Notes: a model not told the origin generated them from the sequence alone. A stretch of DNA of 64,000 nt from Pseudanabaena sp. BC1403 (GCF_002914585.1 NZ_PDDM01000001.1:186001-250000), one strand, 5' to 3'; shown: positions 17,301-27,800, numbered from the stretch's first letter. Numbers and translations: made by a program.

Positions 17301-18655
17301 AATAGAGACGTAATAGTCAAATCGGGCAGCTTGACTGATGCCATACCTCGTCCATTTGACCAAGGTGGATTGAGCGCAAATTTCACTTGAAATAAAGGCG
17401 ATCGGCTATTGCTAAGTTCTGGAGGTAATTCTTCTACTAGTTTCTCAAAAGGCAAGTCCTGATACGTATTAGCTTCTAGAGAGGCTTCACGAACTCGATC
17501 AAAGAGTTCTCTAAAGGTGGGATTGCCATCAAAATTAATGCGTTGCATTAAAGTGTTAGAGAAAAAACCGACTACGCCCTCAGTTTCCACCTCTCCTCGA
17601 CCTGCACTAGCAAAGCTGATCAGGATATCGTTTTTTTGTGAATACCGATGTAGCAGAGTTTCAAAAGCAGCAATTAGAGTCATGAATAGGGTTCCACCCA
17701 GCTTCTGACTCAAGTTGCTAAGGCTTTCATTTAAAGATTTTGGCAACATTCTCGCTCTGCGATCGCCTCGATAGGTCTGAACTATCGGGGGACGAGGATG
17801 ATCGGTTGGTAATGGAATGACCGATAAAGATCCTTCTAATTTCTGCTTCCAATAATTAATCTGTGCTTCTAAAACTTCGCCTTGAAGCCACTGGCGTTGC
17901 CAATGAGCAAAATCAACATATTGAATTGACAGCTCTTTTAAAGGAGAAGGCTTGCCATCAATAAAAGCAGTATAAATTGTAGTGAGATCCTGATAGAACA
18001 CATCGGAAGAAGCGCCATCACAAATAATACAGTGCATATTCCAAACCAGAAGATATTCATCATCACTCAACTGGATGAGCAGCACCCTCAATATCGGCCC
18101 TTTCGCTAGATTAAATGGACGGCGAGCTTCTTCAGTTGCTAGTCTTAGTGCTTCTGCATCACGCTGTTCAGGTTGAAGATTTCGCAAATCGATTACTGGC
18201 AAGGTGAGATCGACATCAGGTTCAATTACTTGCGTAGGCTGATCGTCAACTGATGGAAATCGAGTTCTCAGTACCTCATGGCGACGAGCCACTGCTTGCA
18301 GACTTTTCTCCAGTATTGGAATATTGAGAATTCCATTAAACCTAACCACAACAGGGACGTTGTTAGAAGAGCTGTCAGGTTCAAACTGGTGTAAATACCA
18401 AAGACGCTGCTGCCCAAAAGATAAAGGCAAAGATCCGCTGCGATCAATCTTGACAATTGGGGGGAGTTGGGAACTGTTAGTTCCCGTGGCTTGACGCAAA
18501 AACTTAACGATTTCGGCTTTGCGGTTTTTAATCTCAGTTAACAGCTCAGGCGTAATTGCGTCTTTAGCCGCACGATAGCGTAAGCGATCGCCATCTAACC
18601 AAAGATGAACATCTTTTTGACTCAATTCAAACAGTAATGCATCAAGTGCCTTCAT
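14309..18655 (-). CDS. Nonribosomal peptide synthetase, docking-C-A-PCP-TE (final module)
   Basis: 1448 residues. Domain order: a TubC-type N-terminal docking domain (about 1-56, ALDALLFELSQKDVHLWLDG), condensation (65-510), adenylation (535-1010, core YTSGSTGQPKG near 697, YGPTEAT near 836), carrier (GGNSLLS, Ser near 1093) and thioesterase (1170-1440). It would add the last residue and release the product. Two catalytic oddities are visible. The condensation motif reads HCIICDG, Cys replacing the second His (near 213), and the thioesterase nucleophile motif reads GGWCYNG, Cys for Ser (near 1248), while Asp (LIDVSGG) and His (CDHLEL) remain. By alignment with GrsA I read the A-domain code as D-V-E-N-I-G-A-V-T-K; the acidic Glu hints at a basic residue. 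The start overlaps the preceding stop by 4 bp (ATGA). Confidence 0.95.
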   Translation of the reverse strand: MKALDALLFELSQKDVHLWLDGDRLRYRAAKDAITPELLTEIKNRKAEIVKFLRQATGTNSSQLPPIVKIDRSGSLPLSFGQQRLWYLHQFEPDSSSNNVPVVVRFNGILNIPILEKSLQAVARRHEVLRTRFPSVDDQPTQVIEPDVDLTLPVIDLRNLQPEQRDAEALRLATEEARRPFNLAKGPILRVLLIQLSDDEYLLVWNMHCIICDGASSDVFYQDLTTIYTAFIDGKPSPLKELSIQYVDFAHWQRQWLQGEVLEAQINYWKQKLEGSLSVIPLPTDHPRPPIVQTYRGDRRARMLPKSLNESLSNLSQKLGGTLFMTLIAAFETLLHRYSQKNDILISFASAGRGEVETEGVVGFFSNTLMQRINFDGNPTFRELFDRVREASLEANTYQDLPFEKLVEELPPELSNSRSPLFQVKFALNPPWSNGRGMASVKLPDLTITSLFGYIYHGKTKYDLILVMREQDEGLGMVFDYNADLFESSTIARMLVHLENLLEGIVANPDQRISELPLLTIPERERILYEWNKNQTPIPEVCIHQLFESQVGLTPDAIAVVSKDEKLTYQELNSRANQLSHYLQALGVGTETLVAICVERSVHMLVGILGILKAGGTYIPLDPSYPHDRRKDKLSNAQVALILSLSDMNSSLSDCGAKVLSLDLEVEAISQHSIDNPSSSVSSDNLAYVIYTSGSTGQPKGVTISHRSMVNHSVAVSKEYELNSQDRVLHFSNISFDVAIEEIFPTLLSGGTLVLAPTEVYTSVTSFLDVLQQQAITVINLPTAFWSELVYGLSILKQPLSGSVRLVIVGGEKVSRSTYQKWRSLVGTFPRWLNAYGPTEATVTATIYDPLQSAEALHPDAEVPIGRAIANLQTYVLDRNLQPSPIGAVGELYIGGVGLSRGYLNRPDITAKRFGPNPFSRNSEDRLYKTGDVARYLPDGNIEFIGRSDFQIKIRGFRVEPIEIETQLENYPAVNQAIVLCHDAPNGERVLVSYLSVEQDQTLDIDALEKFLRQKLPVHMLPSSFIVLDEWPLTPNGKVDRKALLDLDAAKQLDEAVIAPRDELEHQLADIWMKLLGRQSIGIHDNFFELGGNSLLSIRLVAEIEKTFNWHLPLSSFFQINSIDEIAQKIRETSSENLPTEDLTLGLSIEDYRALLAQSMGKVGLRAGKRGLIINVLPESQVSSNPFVWIGEVKTGQRLKLKQPVYVMPGASLSPSMNCHKDYISVIASLLVDELISAQPSGPYSLGGWCYNGLVAMEMAQQLKKLGKEVELLTLIDVSGGSRIYVFIMEAEIYLGALRLHLFNLTKLSLKEKMQYFANRIARVIKIVKDKMSIPNAVNNEASNLNDSQGTNYKTEVNIAVDFLKKPSSEYSRKPYNGKVLLIDGSEQIVFGQKELKRFNLFWLFPRNGFGNLLRGKVYVSKIKCDHLELMEEPYCSEIGEMIHQILL

Positions 18656-21600
18656 AGCTCTCCCTCTTCATACAGATCCGATAGATTGTCTTGGGCAGCT
18701 TGTGCGCTTTGTTTCGCCCAATTTAATGTCACAATTCTCTCTCCTAAATCTCCTATAGTAGGGGCTTCAAAGAAAGTACGCAGCGATAGCTCAACAGTAA
18801 AAGCTTTCCGCAGTCGTGCAATTATTTGAGTTGCCAATAAGGAATGTCCTCCTAACTCAAAGAAATTATCGTGGATACCTACTCGGTCTAAATTAAGTAC
18901 CTGAGCCCAAACATCCGCGATCTGCTGCTCGGTAGTGTTTCGCGGAGCAACATAACTCTCTTGAAGACTAAGTGTTCCATCAGGAGCTGGTAGTTCTTTG
19001 CGAGCAATCTTGCCATTAGGGGATAAGGGCAATGATTCTAAACTAACAAAAGCGTTGGGAATCATATAGTCAGGCAACTTTTGCTTAAAGAAGCTACGCA
19101 ACTCAGTACCTGTAGGTTCTTGTCCTGGTATTGGCACAAAATAAGCCACTATACGCTTATCGGCAGGTTTGTCTTCGCGAACGATGACAACTGACTTTTG
19201 GATAGACGGATATTGGCTGAGAACTGCCTCAACTTCGCCTAACTCGATCCGAAATCCTCGAATTTTTACCTGATTATCAATGCGACCAAGGAACTCAATA
19301 TTACCATCTGGGAAATAGCGAGCTAAGTCGCCAGTTTTATAGAGTTTTGCACCTGGTTGACTACTATATGGATTAGGAACAAATCTCTCAGTTGTCAATT
19401 CAGGTCGATTAAAGTAACCCGATGCTAATCCATCTCCGCCAATGTATATTTCGCCGATCGCACCAATTGGCATCGGTTGCAACTGGGGATTCAATATATA
19501 AACCTCTGTATTGGCGATGGGGCGACCTATCGGTACGGAACTACCTAAATTCTTGGCATCTTCAATGGGGTAACAGCAAGTAAAGGTTGTACTTTCGGTT
19601 GGGCCATATCCATTAATCAACCGACAGTTGGGCAACGCTTCACGAAACCTTTGGACATGGTTTATTGAAAGGACATCGCCTCCTGCTAACAATTGTTGTA
19701 ATGGACGTAACGATTCAAGTTGTTCATCCACCATTAGATGAAACAGTCCTGCGGTGAGCCAGATAATGGAGACGTTATAACGGTCAATGATCTGTCCTAA
19801 TTCGTCAAGGGAAGGTTTGTCGGATGGGAACAGGACTAGCCTCGCTCCATTCAGCAATGCTCCCCAGACCTCAAATGTTGAAGCGTCAAAGGCAAGTGGC
19901 GCAAGTTGGAGAAAAACCTGACTGGCGCTAAAATCAGCATAGTTAGAGCTTTTTACAAGTCGCACGACTCCTCGATGGACGACACTTACACCCTTGGGAA
20001 TCCCTGTGGAGCCAGAGGTATAGATCACATAGGCTAGATTGTCTGGGGTAACATTACAGACTGGATTTGCTTGGCTTTCTAAGGCAATCGCTTCCCAATC
20101 AGTGTCCAAGCAAACAACGCGAGCATTGCTAGGTGGCAGTTGTTCGACTAATCTTTGTTGTGTAAGAAGCACAGATACCTGAGTGTCTGTCACCATAAAC
20201 GCTAAACGTTCTGAAGGATAAGATGGATCGAGTGGAACATATGCACCTCCAGCCTTCAAAATACCGAGAATACCAACAACGGTCTCTAGCGATCGCTCAA
20301 TGTAAATGCCAACTAAACTATCAGCAACAATTCCTAAGCCTCTCAAGTAGTGCGCGAGCTGGTTAGCCCGACTATTTAACTCCTGATAGCTAATTTGCTC
20401 ATTCTCAAAAATTAGCGCGATCGCATCTGGAGTAGCAACTACCTGTGCTTCAAACACCTCTTGGATTGAAGAATTACGAGGATAATCTACTTGTGTTTGG
20501 TTCCATGCCACCAGTAACTGCTGCTCGACTTCTGGTAAAAGCGGTAATTGATCGATAGTGGTATCAGGAGACTCGACAATACCTAGCAGCAAAGTCTCAA
20601 ACTCTGCCAAGCGACGGCGAATCGTCGCTGCATCAAATAAGTTCGTGTTGTATTGGCACTCTAGAGTAACTTTGCCACGCAACTCTGTGGCATTAATAAA
20701 CATTTCAAAATTTTCATAGCTGCGGGGATTTGTCGAAAATTCTACTTTTAGATCTTCAAACAATAGGCGATCGTTATCTAGCCCTTGATCGAGGTTGAAT
20801 GTAATCGGTACAAGTGGAATGCGACTGGTATCGCGAGGGATTGCTAATTTTTCTATTAAACTACCAAAGGTAAATAATTGATGATCGTAGGCATCCAAAA
20901 TAATTGGTCGTCGCAGTTGCAAATAATCGCTGAATGCTTGATTTCCGTCAACCCAACTGCGTAAAGGGAGCAAATTTACACAATGACTGACTAACTGATA
21001 GTTGCCCGTAGCCGCTTGACCAGCAGCAGGGGTTCCAACAATAATCTCGTTACTTCCAGTTAAACGATGTAGGAATACTTCAAAACTTGTAAGTAGCGTA
21101 GTTGTAAAACTGCATCCTAGCTTAGTTCCCAATTGCTTTAAGTTACTAACTAGGACAGGGCTTAGATCCCAATCTTCGCGAGCAGCCTCAAAAGTTCGTA
21201 CTGATGGACGAGGGCGATCAGTGGGGAAGTCTAAAACGGGAATGGAATCGGAAAACTGATTTAACCAATATGCTTCAGTAGCGATCTCTTCTTCATCACC
21301 TTTAGCCTCTTGCTGCGCGATCGCATATTCACTAAAATATTCTGGCTCCTCTAAATCAGGAGTTTCTCCATTTTTTAAGGCGGTATATAATTTACCGAGA
21401 TCCGTCATTAGCACTGCCCAAGACCAGCCATCACAGATAATATGATGGGCTGTTAAAAGCAAAAGATTTTCCTGATCTTGAGTTTTAATAAGCTGTACCC
21501 GAATCAATGGTCCATGCTCAAGGTCGAACGGATTCTCTACAGCCTCTTTTAGCAAATTCGCTAATTTAGTCTCTCGTTCCTGAAAATCCAATCCTGAAAG

Positions 21601-21921
21601 ATCGATTTCTGGAATTTCAAGATTGAGTGAAGCCACAATACAAAGGTTAATCCCATCTGGACTAAAGGTGGTCCTCAAAGCTTCATGACGAAGAACAAGC
21701 TCTTGCAAAGCTAACCGCAAAGCGTCAACATTAAGTATTCCTCTCAACCACAATTTTTGGGATTCATTGTAGGCACAGTTAGCATCGCTACCCATTTGTA
21801 CAGAAGCCCAAATTTCTTTTTGAGATTCAGTTGCAGGCGCTGTTAAAAGCAGTTCTCCATCGGCAAAAGGATTAAAGTCAACAGCAGTGAATTCGGATTG
21901 TGTGCCTGACAGATAACTCAT
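18652..21921 (-). CDS. Nonribosomal peptide synthetase, C-A-PCP module
   Basis: 1089 residues making one elongation module. The condensation domain (about 25-455) has an intact HHIICDG near residue 160. The adenylation domain (480-960) has YTSGSTGIPKG near 637 and GYGPTEST near 774. The carrier Ser is in GGHSLLA near 1025. The binding-pocket code read by alignment with GrsA is D-A-F-W-L-G-G-T-F-K, almost identical to the classic valine code DAFWIGGTFK, so Val is the likely substrate. The C-terminus is acidic (LSDLYEEGEL), a plausible partner for the docking domain of the next protein, whose start codon overlaps this stop. A 348-bp AT-rich gap (21922-22269) separates it from the upstream hydrolase; no gene is visible there. 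Confidence 0.95.
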   Translation of the reverse strand: MSYLSGTQSEFTAVDFNPFADGELLLTAPATESQKEIWASVQMGSDANCAYNESQKLWLRGILNVDALRLALQELVLRHEALRTTFSPDGINLCIVASLNLEIPEIDLSGLDFQERETKLANLLKEAVENPFDLEHGPLIRVQLIKTQDQENLLLLTAHHIICDGWSWAVLMTDLGKLYTALKNGETPDLEEPEYFSEYAIAQQEAKGDEEEIATEAYWLNQFSDSIPVLDFPTDRPRPSVRTFEAAREDWDLSPVLVSNLKQLGTKLGCSFTTTLLTSFEVFLHRLTGSNEIIVGTPAAGQAATGNYQLVSHCVNLLPLRSWVDGNQAFSDYLQLRRPIILDAYDHQLFTFGSLIEKLAIPRDTSRIPLVPITFNLDQGLDNDRLLFEDLKVEFSTNPRSYENFEMFINATELRGKVTLECQYNTNLFDAATIRRRLAEFETLLLGIVESPDTTIDQLPLLPEVEQQLLVAWNQTQVDYPRNSSIQEVFEAQVVATPDAIALIFENEQISYQELNSRANQLAHYLRGLGIVADSLVGIYIERSLETVVGILGILKAGGAYVPLDPSYPSERLAFMVTDTQVSVLLTQQRLVEQLPPSNARVVCLDTDWEAIALESQANPVCNVTPDNLAYVIYTSGSTGIPKGVSVVHRGVVRLVKSSNYADFSASQVFLQLAPLAFDASTFEVWGALLNGARLVLFPSDKPSLDELGQIIDRYNVSIIWLTAGLFHLMVDEQLESLRPLQQLLAGGDVLSINHVQRFREALPNCRLINGYGPTESTTFTCCYPIEDAKNLGSSVPIGRPIANTEVYILNPQLQPMPIGAIGEIYIGGDGLASGYFNRPELTTERFVPNPYSSQPGAKLYKTGDLARYFPDGNIEFLGRIDNQVKIRGFRIELGEVEAVLSQYPSIQKSVVIVREDKPADKRIVAYFVPIPGQEPTGTELRSFFKQKLPDYMIPNAFVSLESLPLSPNGKIARKELPAPDGTLSLQESYVAPRNTTEQQIADVWAQVLNLDRVGIHDNFFELGGHSLLATQIIARLRKAFTVELSLRTFFEAPTIGDLGERIVTLNWAKQSAQAAQDNLSDLYEEGEL

Positions 21922-22269
21922 GATTTAATATGTCCTATCAATAATTTAATGTAGCTAGAATTAGAGTTTAAGGCTATATTTTCTTACTGTAAATCTTCTA
22001 TTAATGTTCGACTAAGTTGTTCTGAAAACAAGTTTATTGTCTCTGTTTATTAGAGGTAATTACTTTATTGATAAAGATACGATTCACAGTTTTTCATATT
22101 TAATATTGTAGAGTGTAAATGGAAATTTGTATAACTAAAGTTATAAAATCTTTATCATAAAATTTGATTTCATAGTTGGAATTGATAGCATAAAGGAATC
22201 TCAAATAATTTGTGAGATTGAAATTAAATAAGTAATACTATATAAATGTCATACTTGTTAGAGGTTGAT
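21922..22269. other. AT-rich intergenic gap inside the biosynthetic cluster
   Basis: 348 bp with no ORF of note, strongly A/T rich. It may contain an internal promoter for the two downstream NRPS genes, but I see no clear -35/-10 pair worth naming and no hairpin. Confidence 0.5.
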
Positions 22270-23802
22270 TTAGTCGATTTTGGTTTCTCTCACTATGTGT
22301 GAGGATTGAGAAATATTTTCACCTAGACTATTGAATGCCGAAACTGCATAGATATCGTTTTCTCCAGTCGATTTATCTCGAAACTCAAGTACAACATGTG
22401 GATAGATTGGAGCATCACCGCCATCGCGTTCTTGTCCTTGTAGGGTAGCAATCAGAGAGTTGTTACGATAAATTCGGAATTTTGGCAATCCATTTTCAAG
22501 ATCTGGAGTGAAATTCCATGTTAAGACAACCTCATTAGCACCGATTCTGATAGGACGCACATCAGTTGGTGCATCAGGTTTCCGAGTTGGAGAAACTCTG
22601 TCTGGATAACAGCTTTCAGGTAAATGCGTTGCGCCTAAGAGAGTGAGAAGCCTTTTATTTGAACAAAAACTATACCTAGCTTTATCCCATAAATTTTGAG
22701 TAGTAACATATGCTTGCCATTTATATGCAGTTTCTCTATCAGGTAGCCACGCTGCTTGTAGAGTATCTCCTTTGTACTCTTTTATTGGGGCTATTTCATG
22801 GGTGACGGGATTAGCCAACCAGCCTGAAGCTTTATCAAGTTGACGGAGCTTTGTGCTATCCGTTGCCAGCCGAGCGGTCAAGATCGAGTCCAAGTAAGGA
22901 ATAGCGAGTAGTCTTGTATCAGTAGATCCATGCCCCATATCTGCTTCTACTGCGATCGCCCAAAGCGCACCAGCTTTTCTAAACCGAGAGAAAACTTTTT
23001 GGGGTATGTCAAAACCTTCATCAAAATAGACTGTCCCAACAGCTTCGGCTCCTCCCAATGCATACAGAACTGGCATTCCAAGAACGGCTGGATTTATATC
23101 TGATGTCAGGAGTTTAATGGGCTCTGAGGGAGAGATAACAACGCCGCCGCCTCGCTGCGCAATTAATGCAATCGTGCGATCGGGATACTTTTGCGACATT
23201 TGTACTGCCCAATCCGCTCCGCCAGAGTATCCCCATAACACCCACGGAAGATTATCTAATTCTGGATGATGGCTCTTTTGCCCAAATTCATAAAGAGCTT
23301 TTAGCAAAGCATTTTCAGAACCACGGTCGATAACAGCCCAGCTATTGCATGGATCATCAGGATACCTTCCAACTGTCTGATAGTCGGTTGGATATTTAGA
23401 GCCAAGAATAGCTAATTGATGCTTAATTGCTAGAGCTTGCCATTGCAAATCGTTAGCATATGCAAGCCCCATATCTGTAGCTTCATCGCCACCACATCCA
23501 TGCTGCTTCACAATCACGCCACGAAGCGTTGCCACTCCATTGGGAATCCATATTCGATAATTTGCTGAGATATACTTGGCTGAACCAGTCGGCGGGACAG
23601 ACATTTCGTAATAGTCACCAAGTTCAAGACTGCTTTTTTGTCCAGTAGAAATCGCTGACTTTTGTGGTAGTGGCTGAGGAATAGACAACAACCACTTTGA
23701 CCATCCTAAATGCAGCAAAAGCAAGATTAAAACGGTCAATAAGAAGATAAATATAAATCTCCACTTGATATTAACTCTAAATGGTAGTCTCATAATTATC
23801 AT
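22270..23802 (-). CDS. Membrane-anchored alpha/beta hydrolase with C-terminal fibronectin III-like domain
   Basis: 510 residues. An N-terminal transmembrane helix (WRFIFIFLLTVLILLLLHLG, about 14-33) would place the body outside the cytoplasmic membrane. The hydrolase part has a nucleophile elbow GYSGGA in LPWVLWGYSGGADWAVQM and an upstream IVKQHGCGGDE loop suited to an oxyanion hole. The last 100 residues (about 405-505) read like a fibronectin type III module (PDAPTDVRPIRIGANEVVLTW...FRIYRNN). It lies within the NRPS cluster between the methyltransferase and the second synthetase, same strand. A role in trimming or processing the exported peptide is inference. It could also be an unrelated secreted esterase or peptidase. 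Confidence 0.7.
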   Translation of the reverse strand: MIIMRLPFRVNIKWRFIFIFLLTVLILLLLHLGWSKWLLSIPQPLPQKSAISTGQKSSLELGDYYEMSVPPTGSAKYISANYRIWIPNGVATLRGVIVKQHGCGGDEATDMGLAYANDLQWQALAIKHQLAILGSKYPTDYQTVGRYPDDPCNSWAVIDRGSENALLKALYEFGQKSHHPELDNLPWVLWGYSGGADWAVQMSQKYPDRTIALIAQRGGGVVISPSEPIKLLTSDINPAVLGMPVLYALGGAEAVGTVYFDEGFDIPQKVFSRFRKAGALWAIAVEADMGHGSTDTRLLAIPYLDSILTARLATDSTKLRQLDKASGWLANPVTHEIAPIKEYKGDTLQAAWLPDRETAYKWQAYVTTQNLWDKARYSFCSNKRLLTLLGATHLPESCYPDRVSPTRKPDAPTDVRPIRIGANEVVLTWNFTPDLENGLPKFRIYRNNSLIATLQGQERDGGDAPIYPHVVLEFRDKSTGENDIYAVSAFNSLGENISQSSHIVRETKID

Positions 23803-23867
23803 AAAACCTATAGAATCCTAAATAGTTTGAGAGAGTACGCCGCTCTGAAGCGCTCTCTCTTAAACTA

Positions 23868-24647
23868 TTATTTTCTTGCCTTCACAATAAATGCCATATA
23901 TGGCCATTTGAGCTTTCCTCTGAACAACTTATCCAAAGCCTTGCTTATCTTTACTCGCAGTTGATCAGGAATTCTCGATTCCAAAAAATATGGAAATATA
24001 TTCAATCCAAAACGTATAGTGTTGATATTGTTTAATTGTTTTGATTTCAATAAAGCACAGATAGATTTCTCATCAAATGGTCTGCTCAAATCATCATAGC
24101 TCTCAGATTGAACGTCGCGACCTTTAATTTTCCGTAAAATTTCTCCTCTTAATCTTCTATGCCATGTAAAAAAACTGTTTTTGTTCATCAATGACATGAT
24201 GATTTGACCTTCTGGCTTCAGGACTCTAAGCATTTCTGCAAGAGCATTTTCAAGTTCGTCACGTTCAATATATTCTAACGCTCCCATGCAAAGCACTACA
24301 TCAAATGATGAGTCTGAGAATTCAAGCTTTTGAAGCTTACCAACAGAAAAATGGGTAGATCTTGCATGACCAAAATTATTGATACACTCTTCAATCATCT
24401 TTTCGGAAATGTCAATCCCAAAAAATTCAAATCCTTTCTCTATAGCATACTCCGCCATCATTCCTGGTCCACAACCAACATCTAAAATTGTGGCATGATC
24501 ATATTTATCTAATGATTCAAGAATGATTTCTAACCGTCGATTAAAAAAGTAGGAAAAAAAAGAACCATCTTTATAAGCATTAGCATAACCTCCTGCCACA
24601 GAATCGAAGTGCTTGGAAACCTGTTGATCGGTAGTTGAAATATCCAT
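23868..24647 (-). CDS. Class I SAM-dependent methyltransferase
   Basis: About 259 residues from the ATG at 24647 (MDISTTDQQVSKHFDS); the frame stays open to 24698 but the extra residues look unlike coding sequence. Motif I is ILDVGCGPGMMAEYA, motif II includes FEFFGIDISEKMIEEC, and the post-motifs are FDVVLCMGALEYIE and LRVLKPEGQIIMSLMN. This is the UbiE/Methyltransf_11 type of small-molecule methylase. It sits just downstream of the hybrid megasynthase and is likely a tailoring enzyme for O- or N-methylation of the product. The acceptor is unknown. Confidence 0.85.
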   Translation of the reverse strand: MDISTTDQQVSKHFDSVAGGYANAYKDGSFFSYFFNRRLEIILESLDKYDHATILDVGCGPGMMAEYAIEKGFEFFGIDISEKMIEECINNFGHARSTHFSVGKLQKLEFSDSSFDVVLCMGALEYIERDELENALAEMLRVLKPEGQIIMSLMNKNSFFTWHRRLRGEILRKIKGRDVQSESYDDLSRPFDEKSICALLKSKQLNNINTIRFGLNIFPYFLESRIPDQLRVKISKALDKLFRGKLKWPYMAFIVKARK

Positions 24648-24804
24648 TAATAAGTTGTATTTAATATTGCAATAGAAGAAATATTGGATGTCAGGCAAAA
24701 GAACTTCAGAAATCTATGATTGAGATTTTCAAGTTAGACAGACTGAAAACCTCAATGTAGATTTCCTTTAGGAACAAGAACCTCTGAAGTAATAAATGGA
24801 GTAT

Positions 24805-27800
24805 TTAAGCAACATTTCCAAGTTGTAAATATTTACCAGGATTGTCTAGATCGGGAATATACCACGCAGGATTGCCTTCTGGATCGCGGCCTAATCGAGC
24901 ACCAGGTTGTGGAGGACGATTGCGATCAAATCCTCCAGCAGCGCTTCCGTTAGAGCTATTTGTAGGTTGGGGTAAAAATCCAATCATTTGCATTTCAGCA
25001 ACACTGTCTTTAAAAGCTCTGATTACAAATTCGATATCGGCATCAGAGTGAGACAGGGTAAAGAAGCAAGGACGATGATCCCAAACATGGACACCTTTTT
25101 CGCGCAGCAAATAAAATATCAAGCTGGCATAAGGACTCTCATGAGGGTAGTTAATATAGAAATAGGAACTGAAGTGGGCAATCTCAATTGGTGCTTCGAT
25201 TTGCTTGAAGTACTGGTTCAAATGAGTTGCGAATTTGCTAACTTTATCTGCAAGCGATCGCTGCAATTCTGGCCCACCAGCCTTGAGCTTATTGAGAACA
25301 GCTTCGGCTGCGGCTAACGCCATGGGATGACGCACAAAGGTTCCTGCAAAGAAGGTAACTCCGACTTCGGGGATAGAGCTGTCACCATATTGCCAAAATC
25401 CGCCGTCGAGAGCATCCATATATTCAGCTTTACCTGCCACAATCCCAATTGGCAAGCCGCCGCCAACAACTTTACCGTAAGTTGCCATGTCAGCTTGAAT
25501 ATTAAAATAAGCTTGAGCGCCACCAGGGTGAACACGGAAACCTGTCACAACTTCATCAAAGATATATGCGGTTCCAGACTGTTCAGTTAAACTACGCAAA
25601 TCCTGTAGAAACTCTTTGGGCTGTAAGTTTGGATCTCGGCTACGAACTGGCTCTACTAAAATCGCAGCCAAATCATCTGCGCGATCGCGCAGAATCTGCA
25701 AGGATTCAGGCGTATTGTAATCGAGTACTAGTAGATTCTCAAACATTGAAGGCAGAATACCAGGAGCTGCTGGCAAAGTTTTCAGCTTTGGTCCTTGACG
25801 GTAAAGCACCTCGTCAAACGTACCGTGGTAATCTCCCGCAAAGGTAGCCACTAGATCCCTTCCTGTGACTGTGCGAGCTAGACGTAATGTTGCCATTACC
25901 GCTTCAGAACCTGTGTTACAAAATGCTACTCTTTCCATTCCCGTAAACTCGGCAATAAGCTTGGCAACTTTACCTGCTAGAGGAGTTTGTGGCCCAATCT
26001 CAATGCCTTTATCTAGCTGTGCTTTTACAGCTTCTGTAACAAAATCTGGTGACCAACCAAAAAAGTTGAGCCCAAAGCCATTGGTTATATCAACATATTC
26101 ATTGCCATCGACATCCCATAGTTTGGAGCCAGAAGCGCGATCAGTAACGATCGGATAAACCATTTCCTTTAGCAATGGCGTAAAGCCAGAAACTGTGCGC
26201 GGATCGGCAAGATACTTGCGATGCTCCTGCGTCTGCCGTTTTGACTCTTGAGTCCGAGCGATATACCTAGCCATGATGCGATCTAGAGATTTTTGCTGTT
26301 CCGCTGTTAAGGTCGCACTGACAGACTTCTCGATCTTAGCTCCAGGACCAAAGGATTTCTTGGGTTTGGGTTCTTCGATCTCAGGAGTGGTTGCGGCTGC
26401 GATCGGTACAGATATTTCGGTCTGGATAATGGGTTGAGGCTCTGATAATACAGGTGTTGCTGTCGCTAAAGGGAAGACTGGAGCAGATCCTCCAGCCTGA
26501 CCGAGCAGTTGCAATTGTTGCGCCATAATTTGTAGTTGCTGAGCAACCACAGCTTGCATCGTACCAGCCAATTCGGGGCTGATTGAAGGCAATACAGATC
26601 CATTGTTATATACAGTATTTGTTTGTCCGATGGGATTAGACATGGCTGGAGTATAGGTAGAGGGAGGTGTTGGAGTAGCAACTAAGGTCGCAGCAGGCAA
26701 AGTGGGAGATACTGTAGTTGGGATAGCCGCTACTGGAGTTGCTAATGGTGCGGGGAATGCATCGGCCGGTAGCGATCGCAGCACAAAGTCAGACAAAGTA
26801 TCGAGATTTGGATAATCTTCTAACAAATGACGAAAAGTGATTTTGACCTTGAACTTCTTTTTCAGAGCCATAGCAACTTGAGTTAGCGATAACGAATCTA
26901 AGCCCATTTCCAAGAATGTGATTGTTCCATCACTACCATCAATTTCTAGTCCTGAGGTGGTTTCTAGAACTTCTTGAAGTTGGGGGATTAGTTGTTGTTT
27001 GCGAGCTTCAGTCATGGTATGCGCTTTTACTTCTAGTTTGGGCTGAGAGTTGAGATTAGTTTGAGAGATTGGGAGTGATTGTGTTTCGGTAGTCTGAATT
27101 GGGATTGATTCAGTATTTTGTTGTAGAGCAAGTGTTTGTTCAATAGCAGGCTTCGGATCGATCCAGTAGCGCTTTCGTTCAAACGGATAGGTGGGTAATG
27201 GGATGCGATGTCGATATTCATCAGCATAAAACTGTTGCCTATCGAGATCAACTCCTGCCAGCCAAAGTTGCCCAACAGCTTGCAATATTGCTGCCCATTC
27301 GGCATCGTCATCGGCAGTGCTGCTCAAGGAGGAAATCGCAATTTGACGTTTGATGTCTTTTGCCTGTTGTCGCGCTAATGTTGCGGTTGTGGTACGAGGA
27401 CCAACTTCGAGCAGAACCCGTTCAGGCCGTTCCCATAGTTTCTTGGCTCCCTCAGCAAAACGAACGGTAGCTCGTAAATGACTAGCCCAATACATCGGGT
27501 CAGTTGCTTGAGCATCAGTGATCCATTCGGTCGTTACAGTTGATACAAATGGAATCTGGGGTGGTGATAACTGAATGGTTTTGACTATTTCAGCGAATGG
27601 TTCGATAATCGGGTCCATCATTGGCGAATGGAAAGCGTGAGAAGTATGCAGTGTCCGACAAACGATCTCTTCGGATTCTAGTTGTTGCTGCAAATTATCA
27701 ACCTGCTGAGTTGGGCCAGCTACGACACAGAGCGAGGAACCATTCACTGCTGCGATCGCTAGGTCGGCACTCAGTCGCTTTTGCAAGACATCTGTGGGTA

